Shown piece after piece: positions 25,374 to 38,179 of a stretch of 64,000 nt of DNA. The stretch's first letter is position 1, and every line of letters begins with the position of its first letter. The notes under the pieces were generated by a model, which had not been told where the DNA came from, made no database searches, and was given only the letters and a program-made list of their open reading frames with translations. Position numbers and translations under genes: made by a program. Origin of the DNA: Chrysomallon squamiferum (taxonomy: Eukaryota > Mollusca > Gastropoda > Neomphalida > Peltospiridae); NCBI GenBank assembly GCA_012295275.1, contig CM022671.1, forward strand, positions 3,003,386 through 3,067,385, read 5' to 3'.

Positions 25374-28300
25374 CTGTTGGCAGAAAGTGTCGAAAGTCAC
25401 AAATGTTTTCTTGTACATGGCACAGGCAAAATGGAGGATGCATGGTTCTGGAGATCGTAATAAAACTTCAGCAATGGACAAAATGGAAGGAAAATATTCC
25501 CAAAGTATCTGAATTAAATATTAATAAATAAATATGTTTTAATTAATAATTATGTGCTACATTATAATTTCAAATGCTTGACATTTAAATAATCCGAAGA
25601 ATAATACGTAATCCAACATAATTCAGAATTATAATTAGAACTATCAAAAAAATCATAAAATATTCATATTAAAAATATTCACTTATAAAGAAATATTTAA
25701 AAACACATGTTATGAAAGACAAAATTGATATAAATTATAAAACATAATACCATCATAATAGTAATAATTTTAAATCAGAATTCTATGAAAAGTGAACAAA
25801 AAAAACTTTACCTGTCCATGTGACTGAAATGCATCATGTAAGAAGACTTCAGTAAAAGCACCTGCTCGGATCTTGTTTCGGAACACACTCTCTACTGGCT
25901 TGCGTCGATTTGTTGAATGTAGAATCAGCAGGATAAAAATATCTATCACTTTGTGCTCAGCAGACGTTTTCAGAGAATCTATAACCTTCAATGGAAGTTG
26001 TTAATTGTATGAATAAGCATTTTTTCTCATGCCAAAAGTGTTTATAAAAGCATTTATTTTGAAAAAAAGATTGTTAGAAATCATGATATTTTAACTGCAC
26101 TTAGTGTCTGATCCAGAAGCAATGAATTCATGCTGGAACAGCCAATAGCTCCAAAGATTTGGAAACAAGCTGTTTGTTAGTTTTAGCAAAATAAATTCTG
26201 AAGAAAATTTCATTCAATTTAAAAATGATAGGTACAATCAAAAATTAAGACAAAAAACCCACAAAATGTTCACAAACTCTAACTATCTTCAGCATAAAGT
26301 GTATTTTTAAAACTGTTAGAAAAGCAATGGCATATTTTAATATAAATCAGACATGTCAAAAGGAAAAAAGGAAATAATTAAGTTCAGTCATATATAAAAA
26401 AATAACCCAGTTTTAAAAAATTAAATAAAGATAAAATTTCAGTTTGCAGTTCTCAGAATACTGAACCTTTTCTATTTTAGATATATACAGGGTGTCCCAA
26501 AAGTAACCAAACCGCAAACTTAAATAAAATTAGATATTAAAAATAACAAATTTAATTCCATCGTTTTATGTCATTTTATGTTATCTTTTGTACTATTCAT
26601 TTACTTCTGTCAGTAGTAGTCTTTGGAATGATTTTTGTTACCTGATTATAGTGTTCTTCGTGATCAAGACTTCTGTTTTAGTGCACACTACTGGACTTTC
26701 CATGGTTTGACTTGAAATGGTACCCTCACTCTTAAAAATGCAGCGAAGAACATTAGATTTAAACGAACGTATCTTCGTTATTAAGAATTACTATGCAATT
26801 ACTAGCTACAAGCATGTTGAAGAAAGATGGGAAGTAAATGTTAGAACACCTGTACTGAGTAAATCTACAATGTTCAATCTTGTATCCAAATTTGTGTCAA
26901 ATACTCCTAAAAAAGGTCATCCAAAAACACTTCATCCAAAAACAGTTCATCAAAAGGTGTCATGATTGTATTGAAGTTCAAGGTAGACATTTTGAACATT
27001 TGTAAATACTAAATATAATAATTTGTTGTTTTTATTATCTAATTTTATTTAAGTTTGCAGTTCGGTTACTTTTGGGACACCATGTATATAAAATGATAAA
27101 GAAATATGAGCAATTTACTATTTAATAATCTATTAGTGCACATCTAAAAATAACTGCTCCAAGTGACAACAAAATAGAAGGAATGTGCAAAGACTGAATC
27201 AACAATGAATCAATTTATTAGTTTACTAATCCACATTATACATCATACACAACTAAAAGCTCTGAATTATTACAGCAACATCTTTCTGAAACCGAATTCC
27301 AGGTTGAGGACATCGAGGTTGATGACTTCATTGTCTCTAGTGACATCATCATCAGCCACTGACCTGACAAACAAGAAAAATATTAAAACCTTAGTCACAT
27401 CCAAATGTTTGTATGAAAACACACAGAAAGAAAACATCACAATATAGGTATATGTTGTTGTTTTTAAATCACTCCTTCACGTGTTTCTTTAAAATATAAC
27501 AAGTAAACCACTAAATAAATTTTTAGATATTTGCATACTTACATTGATTTATTTATTTGTTGTCTCAAACAGTGCCTATATTGATGCTAATAAATAGACT
27601 ACGTATATTACAAAGAATTAAAATATATCTTTTAACTAGCAAGCAGTCTTTGTTAATAATATAGTATAATTTCAATAATGTAATAATACTCCAAGTATGT
27701 TTATTTTTTATGTATCTGTGACATCATGTTTATTATATACCAAAATATAAAGAACTAGGAAGAGATATAATTATTTATAGTTTAGCTTTCTAATAGAGCT
27801 TTTAACAAAAGGTTTAAGGTTTATAAGTTTAATACATACATAAACCATATAAAGGTATTATGGTATAAAACATTATAAAGAAGTTGTTACCTTTATTTCT
27901 GTTAATAATTACTTAGAAATACTGACTATAAACTTCTTATCTTTATACCAACCTGGGATTTTTCTTTTTTGTCTTAACTGGATCAAAGCTCAAATTTGCT
28001 CTAATCTCTGATACAATCTGTTAAGGGAAAAAAAATATTATGAATAAATACAAAAAGGATTAAAATAGAATTTTTAAATGTTCTCAAATATCTGATTTAC
28101 ATAACTGACTAATTTTTTTTTTTATATCACTTTGACTAACAAGTAATTTTACAGAACAATGAAATAAATTGTAATATATGTTTAATTAAAAAATATAATA
28201 AAAACTGCATTCACCTCAACCGCATCATTAGATATAACAGTCTGTAGGAGAAATTTAACAACTATTGGAAGATCTTTCATTTCAACTGAGTCCAGTGTTC

Positions 28301-31300
28301 TGATCACAGAGTTTCGCACCTGTTCAAAAATACAGTTATATCTCTGAAAATGTTGTGTAAACCTCTAACATTCAAACTATGTCTTTAACTTTTAGACTAC
28401 GGGATTAACATTGAACAAAAACTGTGCCAGTGAGTACATTAATGTGCAAATGTATTATTGTATTGTAACATTTAGACTACTGGAACAATGTAGGATAAAA
28501 CTGGTGTACATTCATTCATCTATTTTGACTGAAGAATTTCATGTCTTAATCTTGTTAAAAATTCAGTCAAATCTTTTTTTATTTTTTATAAATGTGATTT
28601 TATTTTTGCACATTTATGATTTGCTTGCATCAGTATTTATGTCCATTATTTTGATTCTTGTAATACTTTGAAACTGCTTAAAATAAATAAATAAATAAAC
28701 AAATATGATTCAAATCCAAATGTTTTAACTTTACAAGAAATAAACAGTAAAATTTGAGCTCTAAATTTCTATAAATTTTTACTTCGGTCAGTAATTCTCA
28801 TTTCAATGCCAAGTTTGAAAGAGCATCCAGAATAGGAACTGTCAGCTGATTTCCTTCCAGTAAAATATCTCTGAAATAAATAAATACATATGTTTTCTTA
28901 TTAAAATATAAAATGGTATAAATTAAATAAAATAAATAAATAAAAAAGTGAAAGAAAAAGGAAAAAGAAGTGTAAATTAAACCATACAAATATGTAAAGA
29001 AAAAAAATCAGAAAAAAAGCAACAGAATAATATTTAAAAAACCCAGAAGAAAAACCAAAAAATATTCTGATAAATGTGAAATAATAATTACTAGCATAAA
29101 AAAATGTTTCAGATAAACAATTAAATTTCATTAATATTTTCCAACTTATTAAACTTGGCTGTTTTTGAAAACACAGTTTACTTTGAAGTACCTTAGAGTT
29201 TTAGCAACATCTCCATGTTCTGTATCTTCAACAACCTCAGGCAAACAACAGATCACTTCTCTCTGAACATCTAATGACGTCACAGGAATTATCTCTAATA
29301 GCTTCATAGTCAAATCCTGTAAAAGTCAACAGTTTGTAAACAACCAATTTATTTTTAAACCATTTCAAAATCAAATCTTGAAACAATCAAAGGATGCTGA
29401 AATCTTAAATACTTTCTGTATGCCTGCGTGTGAGAGAGGCATAGATATGAAAATTAATTTTCAGGTAAAGTCAGATACTGTGAATCTAAATTACTTTATC
29501 TATCTGTAAATGAATGTACATCTGTGCCTGTGTGTGTATATGTGACATGTATTATCTTAGTTTCAAAATCAAATACTGAAACAGCCAAAAAACATTCAAA
29601 ATACTTTATTTCACTTCAAGTATGCATGTGCACATGGATATCATTTGAAAACTAGTTTTGAAACCAAATCCTGTAACCGTCAGATTTACCAACAAAGAAT
29701 GTTTAATCTGTCCATGTGAATATTTTGTATGTCACTGTTGTCAAGTCATAAAACAATCAACAGATAAAAGAGAAATAAAAGATGAATTAAAAGGACCCTG
29801 AAACTTGCTGATATAAACAAAAAGAAACCTTGCTGCAGATAACACGATCCAGCCATCGAAACTGACTAAGCAGAAGACGTGGAAAAGATACTTTTTCTCC
29901 ATGATCAAAAATATTACTGTAAAATGAATAGAAAATAGTTTTAATTAATTACTTGTACTATGCATCTATTCAGTATTTAGATTCCATTATGAAGTCTGTC
30001 TGGTTGTTAGCTGAGTCAAACTAGTGTTCAATTTAGTCTGTGAACCCAGTTTTGTAACTGACAAATTAATTAAAACAAATTTCTATTTATTAAAGACATG
30101 TTTCAGTAAATAATTTAATTATTTAAGGCAATAAAACTATGTTAATATTTTAAAAAGATAGATGTGTGATTTTTAAGAAAATGAAGTCTTTCTGATCACT
30201 ATCAAAAATGAAGAATGAATGAATAATATTTTAATAACATCTTAAATTTGTTTTTATTAAATCATTGTGACGTCATTATAAAGTCTTTGTAATAGCAAAA
30301 TGATATAATCATTTAATTAAACACACTAATGTAAATTGTAATCACTTACTCTTCTTCTCCAACAAACTCAGGAAGCTTTTCAAGTAACAGACACACCAGT
30401 TTAGGCTAAATAAAAAAATATTAATAAAATGTAGAAATTAAACATGAAAAAAATATATATATAAATTATAAATCAATAAAGAATTAAAATATGAAAGTTA
30501 GTTAAAGACATCAATAAAGATAAACAATAACTATCTTGATCTGGGTTTTTTAATCATTATCATTATCATTATTTTTTTTGAATCAATAAAGAATTAAAAT
30601 ATGAAAGTCTGAAATTAAAACAAGTTAAAGACATTAATATTTCCAATTGGATATAATCAGTAAATACAAACAAGAGCTGTCTTGATCTGTTGTGAGAATA
30701 ATGATAATGTAAAACTTTGTAAATGAGTTCCTTAAATAATAACTATCATGTTCAATAAATGCAGAACACAGTTGTATTTTGTAGATTTCAAAGTGAATTT
30801 CTTGTCAAACGGTATAAGTCTATTTTATGTACTTTCAAATCAGTTCTGCTTCCATTCAAAGTCTATCCCTACTTATACTCACAGAGTCTAAATAGTTTTG
30901 AAAATTACTTGAAGGAGCTGATTTATTTAATAACAGTATAAATATATTTCAGATTTAATATTTTTTACTTGTATTAATTTATTCATAATTTATTGTAATT
31001 AAAATAACACAATTTTACCTGTATAATATCTATGCCAAGTAGAATTCTCACCAAACTATTCTGAATAGATGATCGAGCACTTAAAAAAAGAGAAAAAGAT
31101 ATATATAGACACACACACACACACACACACAAATACCCACACACACACAGAGAAATACCCAATGATTTTATAAAATATTTGCCAGCAATACTAATTTAAT
31201 AAAATTTGTGACATTTTAAGATTTCTTGTTATTATTTGCATGTTATATATATATATTTTTTCAAACATTTTATTTAATATCACATGATGTTAATATGACC

Positions 31301-33492
31301 AATCAAATTAACTATCACAATGTCTGAAAATAAGGAGAGAAAGTAAAAAGAAGGTAACTACATCTTGTACTTTTTATTGTTACATTTTTTAAAATTATTT
31401 TCTTTGCTGTAAATAAAGACTGACAATAAATAACATGTCTGAGGAAAAGCAGAGACTGGTAGTTTCTCTATTTTCACAGCTGTGCAAATTCTAATGTTAA
31501 AGTAAACAGATGAAACAATGCTGGATCCATTCTTCTGCTGGAGATTCTTTATATTTCTAAACAAGGAAAAATGGCGTGTTCCACACTTCTATTACATCAT
31601 TATATTATTTCCATCCTTCATTATTAGTAAAGGTTTAGACTTAGTCAAAACAAAATACTTTGAAATGTACCTGTGTTATTATTCTTATTTTTTTATATTT
31701 TAAGTTTCTAAAATCAAAATGCAGCACATACCTTTCACAGTCCAATGATGTAAGTGTTGGCATCAAACTTTTATAAAATCTAATTTTGAAAAACAAAAGG
31801 GATAACATTACACCATTTAATAAAAAAATATATATTAAAACTGGGAAAGAAGCATTCAATAATAACATCTTGATACATTTTAATATCAACTATCAGAAAT
31901 CTTCTGCATATATACCATTCCACTAATTAGCAACATGAATCTTTAATATGATAAATTACATAGGTACCACAAACTTTAATATTTCAGTCATTGAGAATTG
32001 GTTGGAACATGATAAAGTCAAAAAAGAAAAATATAAAATTATAAATGAAAACTAATATGATCAGTATTTAGAAGAGACATTTACCTTTACAGATATTTAA
32101 AATATTTAATATAGACTAAACAAAAAATTAAACCTATACACCTTATCTTAAGTAGTTTAATAAAAATTATCTACATGTATGCAGTTTTATATATTATAAT
32201 TTATTACTTAAAGAAAAACACACAACTTTTTATTTGTCTTTAATCATGCAATTTTCTGTTCTACTAGTGATGAAAAAGCTACATTCTAGTTGATCTATAA
32301 TTATCTTGTGAGAATAAGAATGTGGGTGTTTACACACACACATATAAATGCATACATACATAAATATATTTAAAATCATTCTAATTTTAACAAATTTCAG
32401 GGGTAAAATATTATTTTAAATAAAAATAACTAATGATTGTTACCTTTCAGATTTTTCAATATAATCTTGAAATCCTTGTAAAAATCTTCTACAACCTTCC
32501 AAAATAAAATTAATAATAATGTACACACATTATAAAGTCACAAAAATACAAAAAAGAATATACATCTTCAACAAATTAATAACTGCAGGGCAGAAAAAAA
32601 AAAAAAAAAGGCAAAATGATTTTACAAAATTGAGAACCAGTTTTACCCACAACATAAAATCTGAAAACACACTAATTAATAAAAATAAAACTATAAATAA
32701 ATTATTTCTATTAAGAATTATACTTCTATATTTTTGTTTTCTTTTTATCACAGTTTTACACTTGTACTGGTAAACACATAAAATTCCAAAACATGTCTGG
32801 GATTAACAGATTAATATTTTCACACAACACCAATGGGAACAAATTCCAATACTTAGTTTTATGATAAATAGTTACTTTTATTTTTGGCATATTTTAATAC
32901 TAGTACCCCATTTCAAACTTCTTCAGAAAAAGCATTTCTACAGAATAACAGAAATTAGTTTTTATATACACATTTCAAAAAGAAATAATATTTTGAAAAA
33001 ACTGAAAAGTTGAATGAAGGATATATGAAAGAAATTCTTAATATTTCCAAGATTTTCTTTCTGTCATTTTCCGGTGTTTGTTTCCAAATTTGTAATCAGT
33101 AGCACAAATAGTGTTCATGCAGTATCTGCCAGAAAATGTTATCTGTGTACATGAACTTTCTTTTGCAAAAAATTGAAACATTTGTCTGAAAATATACATT
33201 TTGTTTTTACATTTTCTTAATGGTTGAATCAAAAATTAAAAAAATGTATTAATTTCTTCAAATTTTCACATTTTTTTGTGCTTGTGTGTCCCCTTAACCA
33301 AACTAAGAAAATAATTAAATAAATACATCAGGATAACTGTTGTGTCTCTTCAATGCTGTGTTAATATTTCTCTGAAACACTGCCTGGTCCACACCTGAAA
33401 CAAAACAAAACATTAAAATTAACACAATATTCAGAACAAGCAGCTTGTGCATCAGTTGTAGCATGAAGGAAGAACAGTTTAAATAAATATTT

Positions 33493-33528
<36 letters not shown>

Positions 33529-35807
33529 ACATGTTTTATGCATACTTTTAAGGACCTTAGCAACAATAACTCAATGAGTTAGGAAATACGGAACCAGTGA
33601 CCTATTTTTTTCAGCAAGAAGGCAAAGTTTTACACATATCTTTCCACAAATATGAAAATGCAAATTTTCATTAGTAGTAAAATGTGTGTTTAATAAAGTC
33701 ACCCTATTTGATAAATTATAAAAATACTTCAATTAAACTAAGAATTTCTGTGGACAAATGGCCTAAACATTATATACAGATTAAAGACAAAAAATAAAGT
33801 ACAACAACTTGGAACCTTTCACTGTGATGTTACTGTACTGAGATTATGTTGTATTGTGTTGTGGTATGTTTTGTTATTTTAACATCTTAACATATAAAAC
33901 GTCCTCAGAAAATAGAGAGAAAAAAACAAAAGACAATTATTAGAAAAGGATGAGTTCATGAAAATTATGTTTTACAAACTGCTTTTATAAGGTTTATTTG
34001 TAACACTAAAGGTGTACTTTAAAACATTTTTTTTTTTTTTTAAATCAGCCAGCATTTAATGTGGATACTATATCATGGTTTTGATTGTTTAACAAAGAAA
34101 AAAAAATGGAAATATTATGTCCCAAACGTTTATATAATTTTATACACATACATAACCTTTACTTGTGTACAAGTCATGTCTTGATACAAAATTAATTAAA
34201 TGCACATGGATATACTGAACACTGGTGGTTTATAAAAAAATCTGCTGTTCTGCATTTATTGACTTTCATTTTTATTATAACTATTATACACAAAGGTGAG
34301 TGGGCAAGAACACATATAAAATTTCTATTAACTGATCAGTATAAAGTTGGCAAAATAAACTCTGTGTTCCAAATCCTACGTGCACAAGTCTTATCCCAAC
34401 TTTCAGTAATGAATTAATCTACAACATGTGGCTATAAAACCTTTTGAATATGATCACTGTGAGTGTTCATATACAAAATAAAAAATATCTCCTGTCTGAT
34501 TATTTATTGTAAACCATACAAATGTTACCTATTTCATTATTTATCTTTCCCTGCACTAAGCGTGAAACCTGCTTTATAAACCATCTGAGCAAACAGAGAC
34601 TTGTCTGTGTAAATATCATCAGTTACCTCCTCTTCATTTCTCCGTTTCTGTTTACTCCCATCTGAAATAAATTACTAAACATTACAAACATACTAACAAC
34701 TTAGACATCATCTCACAATACAACATAAATCAAAAAGACTAAACTTTGGTGTATTGGTTTGTTCATAAACTACAGTTAAAATACACACAAATAAAAAAAG
34801 ACATATGGCAATAAAATAAGTGAGGGGTTTTTTTTTGTTTTTTTGGAGGATACAGTAGTTAAAGAAGAGATTAAATAATTTACTTATTTAGTCTTTTTCA
34901 GTTTCAATTCATTATTTGTATATTGATCTTTTACACAAGCAAACAGACTAAACATACAGATAGATCAAAACTGAATATCTGTAAATTTTAAAATTTAAGC
35001 ATTTCAAGAACAAAACATTTAAAAACACAGGAGGAAATGAAAGTGGCTGCACTCTTTTCAAGGTGAATTATGTTATAGCTATACTTTTTTATTATTTAAC
35101 CAGCTTTACAGGTTATTGTTTTTTATTTTTTTTATTTCCATTATTAGTATTTATTGTAAAATTTTCGGAATTACTAATAAAATATCTTTTTTCTAAATAT
35201 AAGTGTTGATTTTTATTTATTTTTTTGTGCATAGCTTTGTTTTATTTTATATAATTTCTGGTGCATGGACAACTTGGCCTGTGGATTCTTGGAACAAAAT
35301 TTGTAGAGATAAATCATGCATGTGACAGTCATAATGTTAGCTGTGCATAGTGTAGAGTCCATGCCATAGCTTATTATAATAACAGTATCAGATGGGTTTC
35401 TAGAAAAGTATAAAGTAATAATAATGGCCATTGTACTGTTGGTAGACATGATCATGAAGTACCTAAAGCATAATCCACCCCAAAGTGCTCTTTATTATAT
35501 TAAAATATGTTTGTTTTCCTTTAACTGACATTTTGGCTTAAGGTGGGACTATTTCAAAACCAACAGAAACAGATTCATTTATTCAAGAACAGTTTTAATT
35601 TAAAAAAACACTTTTAAGTTATAAGATTCTGTCCGTGTCCCATTTTTTCAGAACTGTGGGCTGAGTGGTTCCCTTTGGCCAAGCTGTTTGACATTCCCAG
35701 TTTATAATTTACTACAATCAGCCAAAGATTGATTTACATTTAAACAAAATGAAAAAACACATATCAAACCTAAAGATGAAGAATTTTTTTCTTTTTGTTT
35801 TCTGCAT
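25374..35807 (-). CDS. FANCD2: FANCD2, 5' part, copy 1: exons 1-15 (left contig)
   Basis: Exons in transcript order: 35770-35807 (ATG at 35805-35807), 34529-34661, 33327-33394, 32444-32495, 31732-31779, 31019-31079, 30350-30405, 29829-29916, 29192-29316, 28783-28870, 28215-28319, 27953-28017, about 27273-27363, 25812-25985, 25374-25508. Recognisable peptides: TDKSLFAQMVYKAGF, GVDQAVFQRNINTALKRH, RILLGIDIIQ, LLLSQFRWLDRV, NQLTVPILDALSNL, EHKVIDIFILLILHSTN, FPSILSIAEVLLRS, FDTFCQQ. The ATG is chosen because copy 2 reads in frame from it (MQKTKRKNSSSL) into exon 2. An AG acceptor just upstream suggests a spliced 5' UTR. Compared with copy 2, this copy has an extra A in exon 1, an extra G in exon 2, a T-run one short in exon 4, TGA at 28798-28800 in exon 10, and an exon 13 lacking its 3' end and donor. 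It cannot be read through as printed. Confidence 0.93.
26488..27084 (+). mobile_element. Mariner-like non-autonomous element with about 64-bp TIRs
   Basis: Left end CAGGGTGTCCCAAAAGTAAC; the right end is its inverse with few mismatches (complement reads CATGGTGTCCCAAAAGTAAC). The terminal repeats extend about 64 bp, and TA dinucleotides flank both ends (26486-26487 and 27085-27086). Inside, an 82-codon frame (26717-26965) starts MVPSLLKMQRRTLDLNERIF and includes LSKSTMFNLVSKF. This resembles the helix-turn-helix N-terminus of mariner-type transposases; there is no catalytic DDE part. It sits in FANCD2 intron 13 of copy 1. The same point of copy 2 (about 38,830) lacks it. Confidence 0.85.
31019..31079 (-). 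other. FANCD2: FANCD2 exon 6 (copy 1), intact example exon
   Basis: It encodes ARSSIQNSLVRILLGIDIIQ between a TTTTTTTAAG acceptor and a GTAAAATT donor, and matches the LLLGIDILQ block of vertebrate FANCD2. Its partner in copy 2 is 42753-42813. Confidence 0.9.
31111..31149. repeat. (AC)n microsatellite
   Basis: ACACAC runs interrupted once. The equivalent tract in the right copy is 42,862-42,896 and has a different length. Confidence 0.85.
33487..33528. repeat. (TA)n microsatellite in FANCD2 intron 2
   Basis: About 40 bases of TA repeats. The right copy at 45,227-45,257 is shorter. Confidence 0.85.
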
Positions 35808-36557
35808 TTTTCTGGAAAATAAAAATAATATATATAAATTAATGCTATTAATAATGTTACATGCGACTGTAATTGAAACAGAAATACAGATAGAAAAAAT
35901 AAATAGCAATAATAATTATTAAATTATTAGAACAATAACAGTTTTATTGTCTGAAAGTGAAAAGATTATATTTTATTTATTTATCATTTTTTTTTTTTTT
36001 TTTTTCTATAAATTCTATTATTATTATTGTAGTAGTAGTAATAGAACAATAAATTAGTTTTATTGTTTGAAAGGATTATATTTTATTTTTTTTATATAAA
36101 TTCTATTATTATTATTCTAGTAGTAGTAGTAATAGCAGAAATTTAATTTAAAAAAAAAAAAAAATAAAAACGTTTGCAGGTTTCGGGCCAAAGATCTGAT
36201 CTGCGAGTATGAAAACTACGTGTTCGATTGAAGGCATCAGTATACTATAACATAACATGATTATGATGATAATTATTACCAATTTACATCATTACAATGT
36301 AATTTACGTGTCATTGTTTGTGGTTTATTCGAGTCCTTGTTATTTGTTATCATTATCATATTATGTTTAAACTAGTGTCGTAATGACTTTAGAAGTTTAG
36401 CACTTTCTTTAGAAAGATAGGAAAAAGATTTTGTTTTCCAAAATTTCACATATATTTACAAACATAATCAATCCACCACTGGACTAACCTTTCAACTAGA
36501 ATAAATAAACATTTTACTCTTTAACTGAATGTGAAAGTTATTTCCGAATAAAAATTA

Positions 36558-36586
36558 TTTCCCGCGTTTTTATATTCTGCTTCCGG
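36558..36586 (-). promoter_or_regulatory. Candidate FANCD2 core promoter: E2F-like and ETS-like sites (copy 1)
   Basis: TTTCCCGCG at 36,558-36,566 fits the E2F consensus, and CTTCCGG at 36,580-36,586 fits an ETS core. They lie about 0.75 kb upstream of the FANCD2 ATG in otherwise AT-rich DNA, and the same pair is present in copy 2 (48,318-48,346). E2F control of Fanconi genes is known in mammals; its use here is inference. Confidence 0.4.
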
Positions 36587-37979
36587 ATTTTCATTATGCT
36601 AATTTCTAAAAAAACAATTTGGAATTATTACATTTACTGTTTGTTTTTCTTCTTCTTCTTCAGCTTTTTTTTTTTTTTTTATTTTTTTTTTATAGAAATT
36701 ATTTACCTTTTAGCTTTTAACATTACTCTGTAAGGCTTAACACCTTGACCATGAAAACCTCAATATTTTTTGGAAAACACACTCGTTTGTAGTCTGTATA
36801 ATGTACATTTATGAATTTAATTTTTTAATACTTTAATACTACATTACTTTTAAATTGTTGTTGTTATTATTATTACCATAACAACAACAAGATAATAATA
36901 ATAATTTTATTATTACTATTATTATATAGTTACAAACTGTAGCAACTTCAATGACGTCCATGAAAACTTGATTGCCCCCCACAGAGGAACGTTCCAGTCA
37001 GCGAGAGGCAGATTCGTAATATTCGAAAGTTGTTTATTATAGGTCCTGTCTCTACTATGTTAAAAATGGAAAATCTGAAGTCTTATCGCACAAATGTTAC
37101 ATTGTACTGTGGGAAAAATAAAAAAATAAAAAATAAAATGCTTTAACTCTTCATCGGGTTAGTCGTCCCCTCGCTATAAATCTTTGATCGTGTATTGTGA
37201 ACATTGTACATGCATTACTTTTTTACACTCACGGAGTTAACTCTACGAGCTTTCTTCCGACAAACAAACCCAACTGAACAAAATACCGATCTCTGCTTCA
37301 TTTCTATAAACAAAATGCATGTATTTGCCTCCCGAAAATGGTAAGAAACCTTGATGAAAAACTACGATAAAATCTCTTGACAATTTTCGAGCAAGAGACC
37401 CCTTTCGAAAATATATTACTAGAAAGAGCAATATTTCATCTCTTTAAAGACACTGGAATTAAATCTTAAAACAAGTACACGTTTTTTGCCGAACCACGTT
37501 GTAATTCATGGTTCACCTCCGAGTAAGAAAGACTGATTATGTTACTTTTCCTAGACGAGAACCTCCTGAATTCTGTTTGGTGTTTCTTGTTCGTGAGCAA
37601 AATGATAATTTTTTTCAAAGATGTCGATTTAACCGTATAAATTATTAAGTGATTAAATCTGGGTTGAAATGAAATCGAGCTGCTTACGTACACATTTTCT
37701 AACGGTGTCTCCATTAAATCATCGAAATTACTTTGGCACATCACTTCTCGACAAAATGTTAGTTTCAAACTGTGATGAGAGGCCTAATGTACAAAATCTG
37801 TGATTTTTTTTTTTTTTTTTTTTTAGTAGTTTATTTATGATTATGGATTCAGTAGTATTTACCTTTTTATTTGATTTTTCTCCGGTTATGGCAATGCCTT
37901 GGATATAAATATTGGAACTGGTGATCGAATAAGTGTGTGGTATATTGGTGTCCGTCGGAAAAATATTCAGCTTGTTATG

Positions 37980-38179
37980 NNNNNNNNNNNNNNNNNNNNN
38001 NNNNNNNNNNNNNNNNNNNNNNNNNNNNNNNNNNNNNNNNNNNNNNNNNNNNNNNNNNNNNNNNNNNNNNNNNNNNNNNNNNNNNNNNNNNNNNNNNNNN
38101 NNNNNNNNNNNNNNNNNNNNNNNNNNNNNNNNNNNNNNNNNNNNNNNNNNNNNNNNNNNNNNNNNNNNNNNNNNNNNNN
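37980..38179. other. Assembly gap, 200 N
   Basis: Exactly 200 unknown bases, a round size that suggests a placeholder. The two sides are ends of the same 11-12 kb sequence rather than neighbours. Confidence 0.98.

Larger units (their letters stand above)
25821..37979. repeat. Large direct duplication, left copy (FANCD2 5' half and upstream)
   Basis: It matches 38,180-49,484 base for base in long blocks with small indels, many of them in homopolymers, plus one transposon present only here (26,488-27,084). Its right edge is the N gap. Confidence 0.95.

Noticed and set aside
37466-37768. 100-codon minus-strand frame upstream of FANCD2, also seen at 49,008-49,268 and 50,684-50,866
   Set aside because: Its apparent conservation is explained by the DNA duplication. 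The three versions differ by deletions and a changed start or end, with no recognisable domain.
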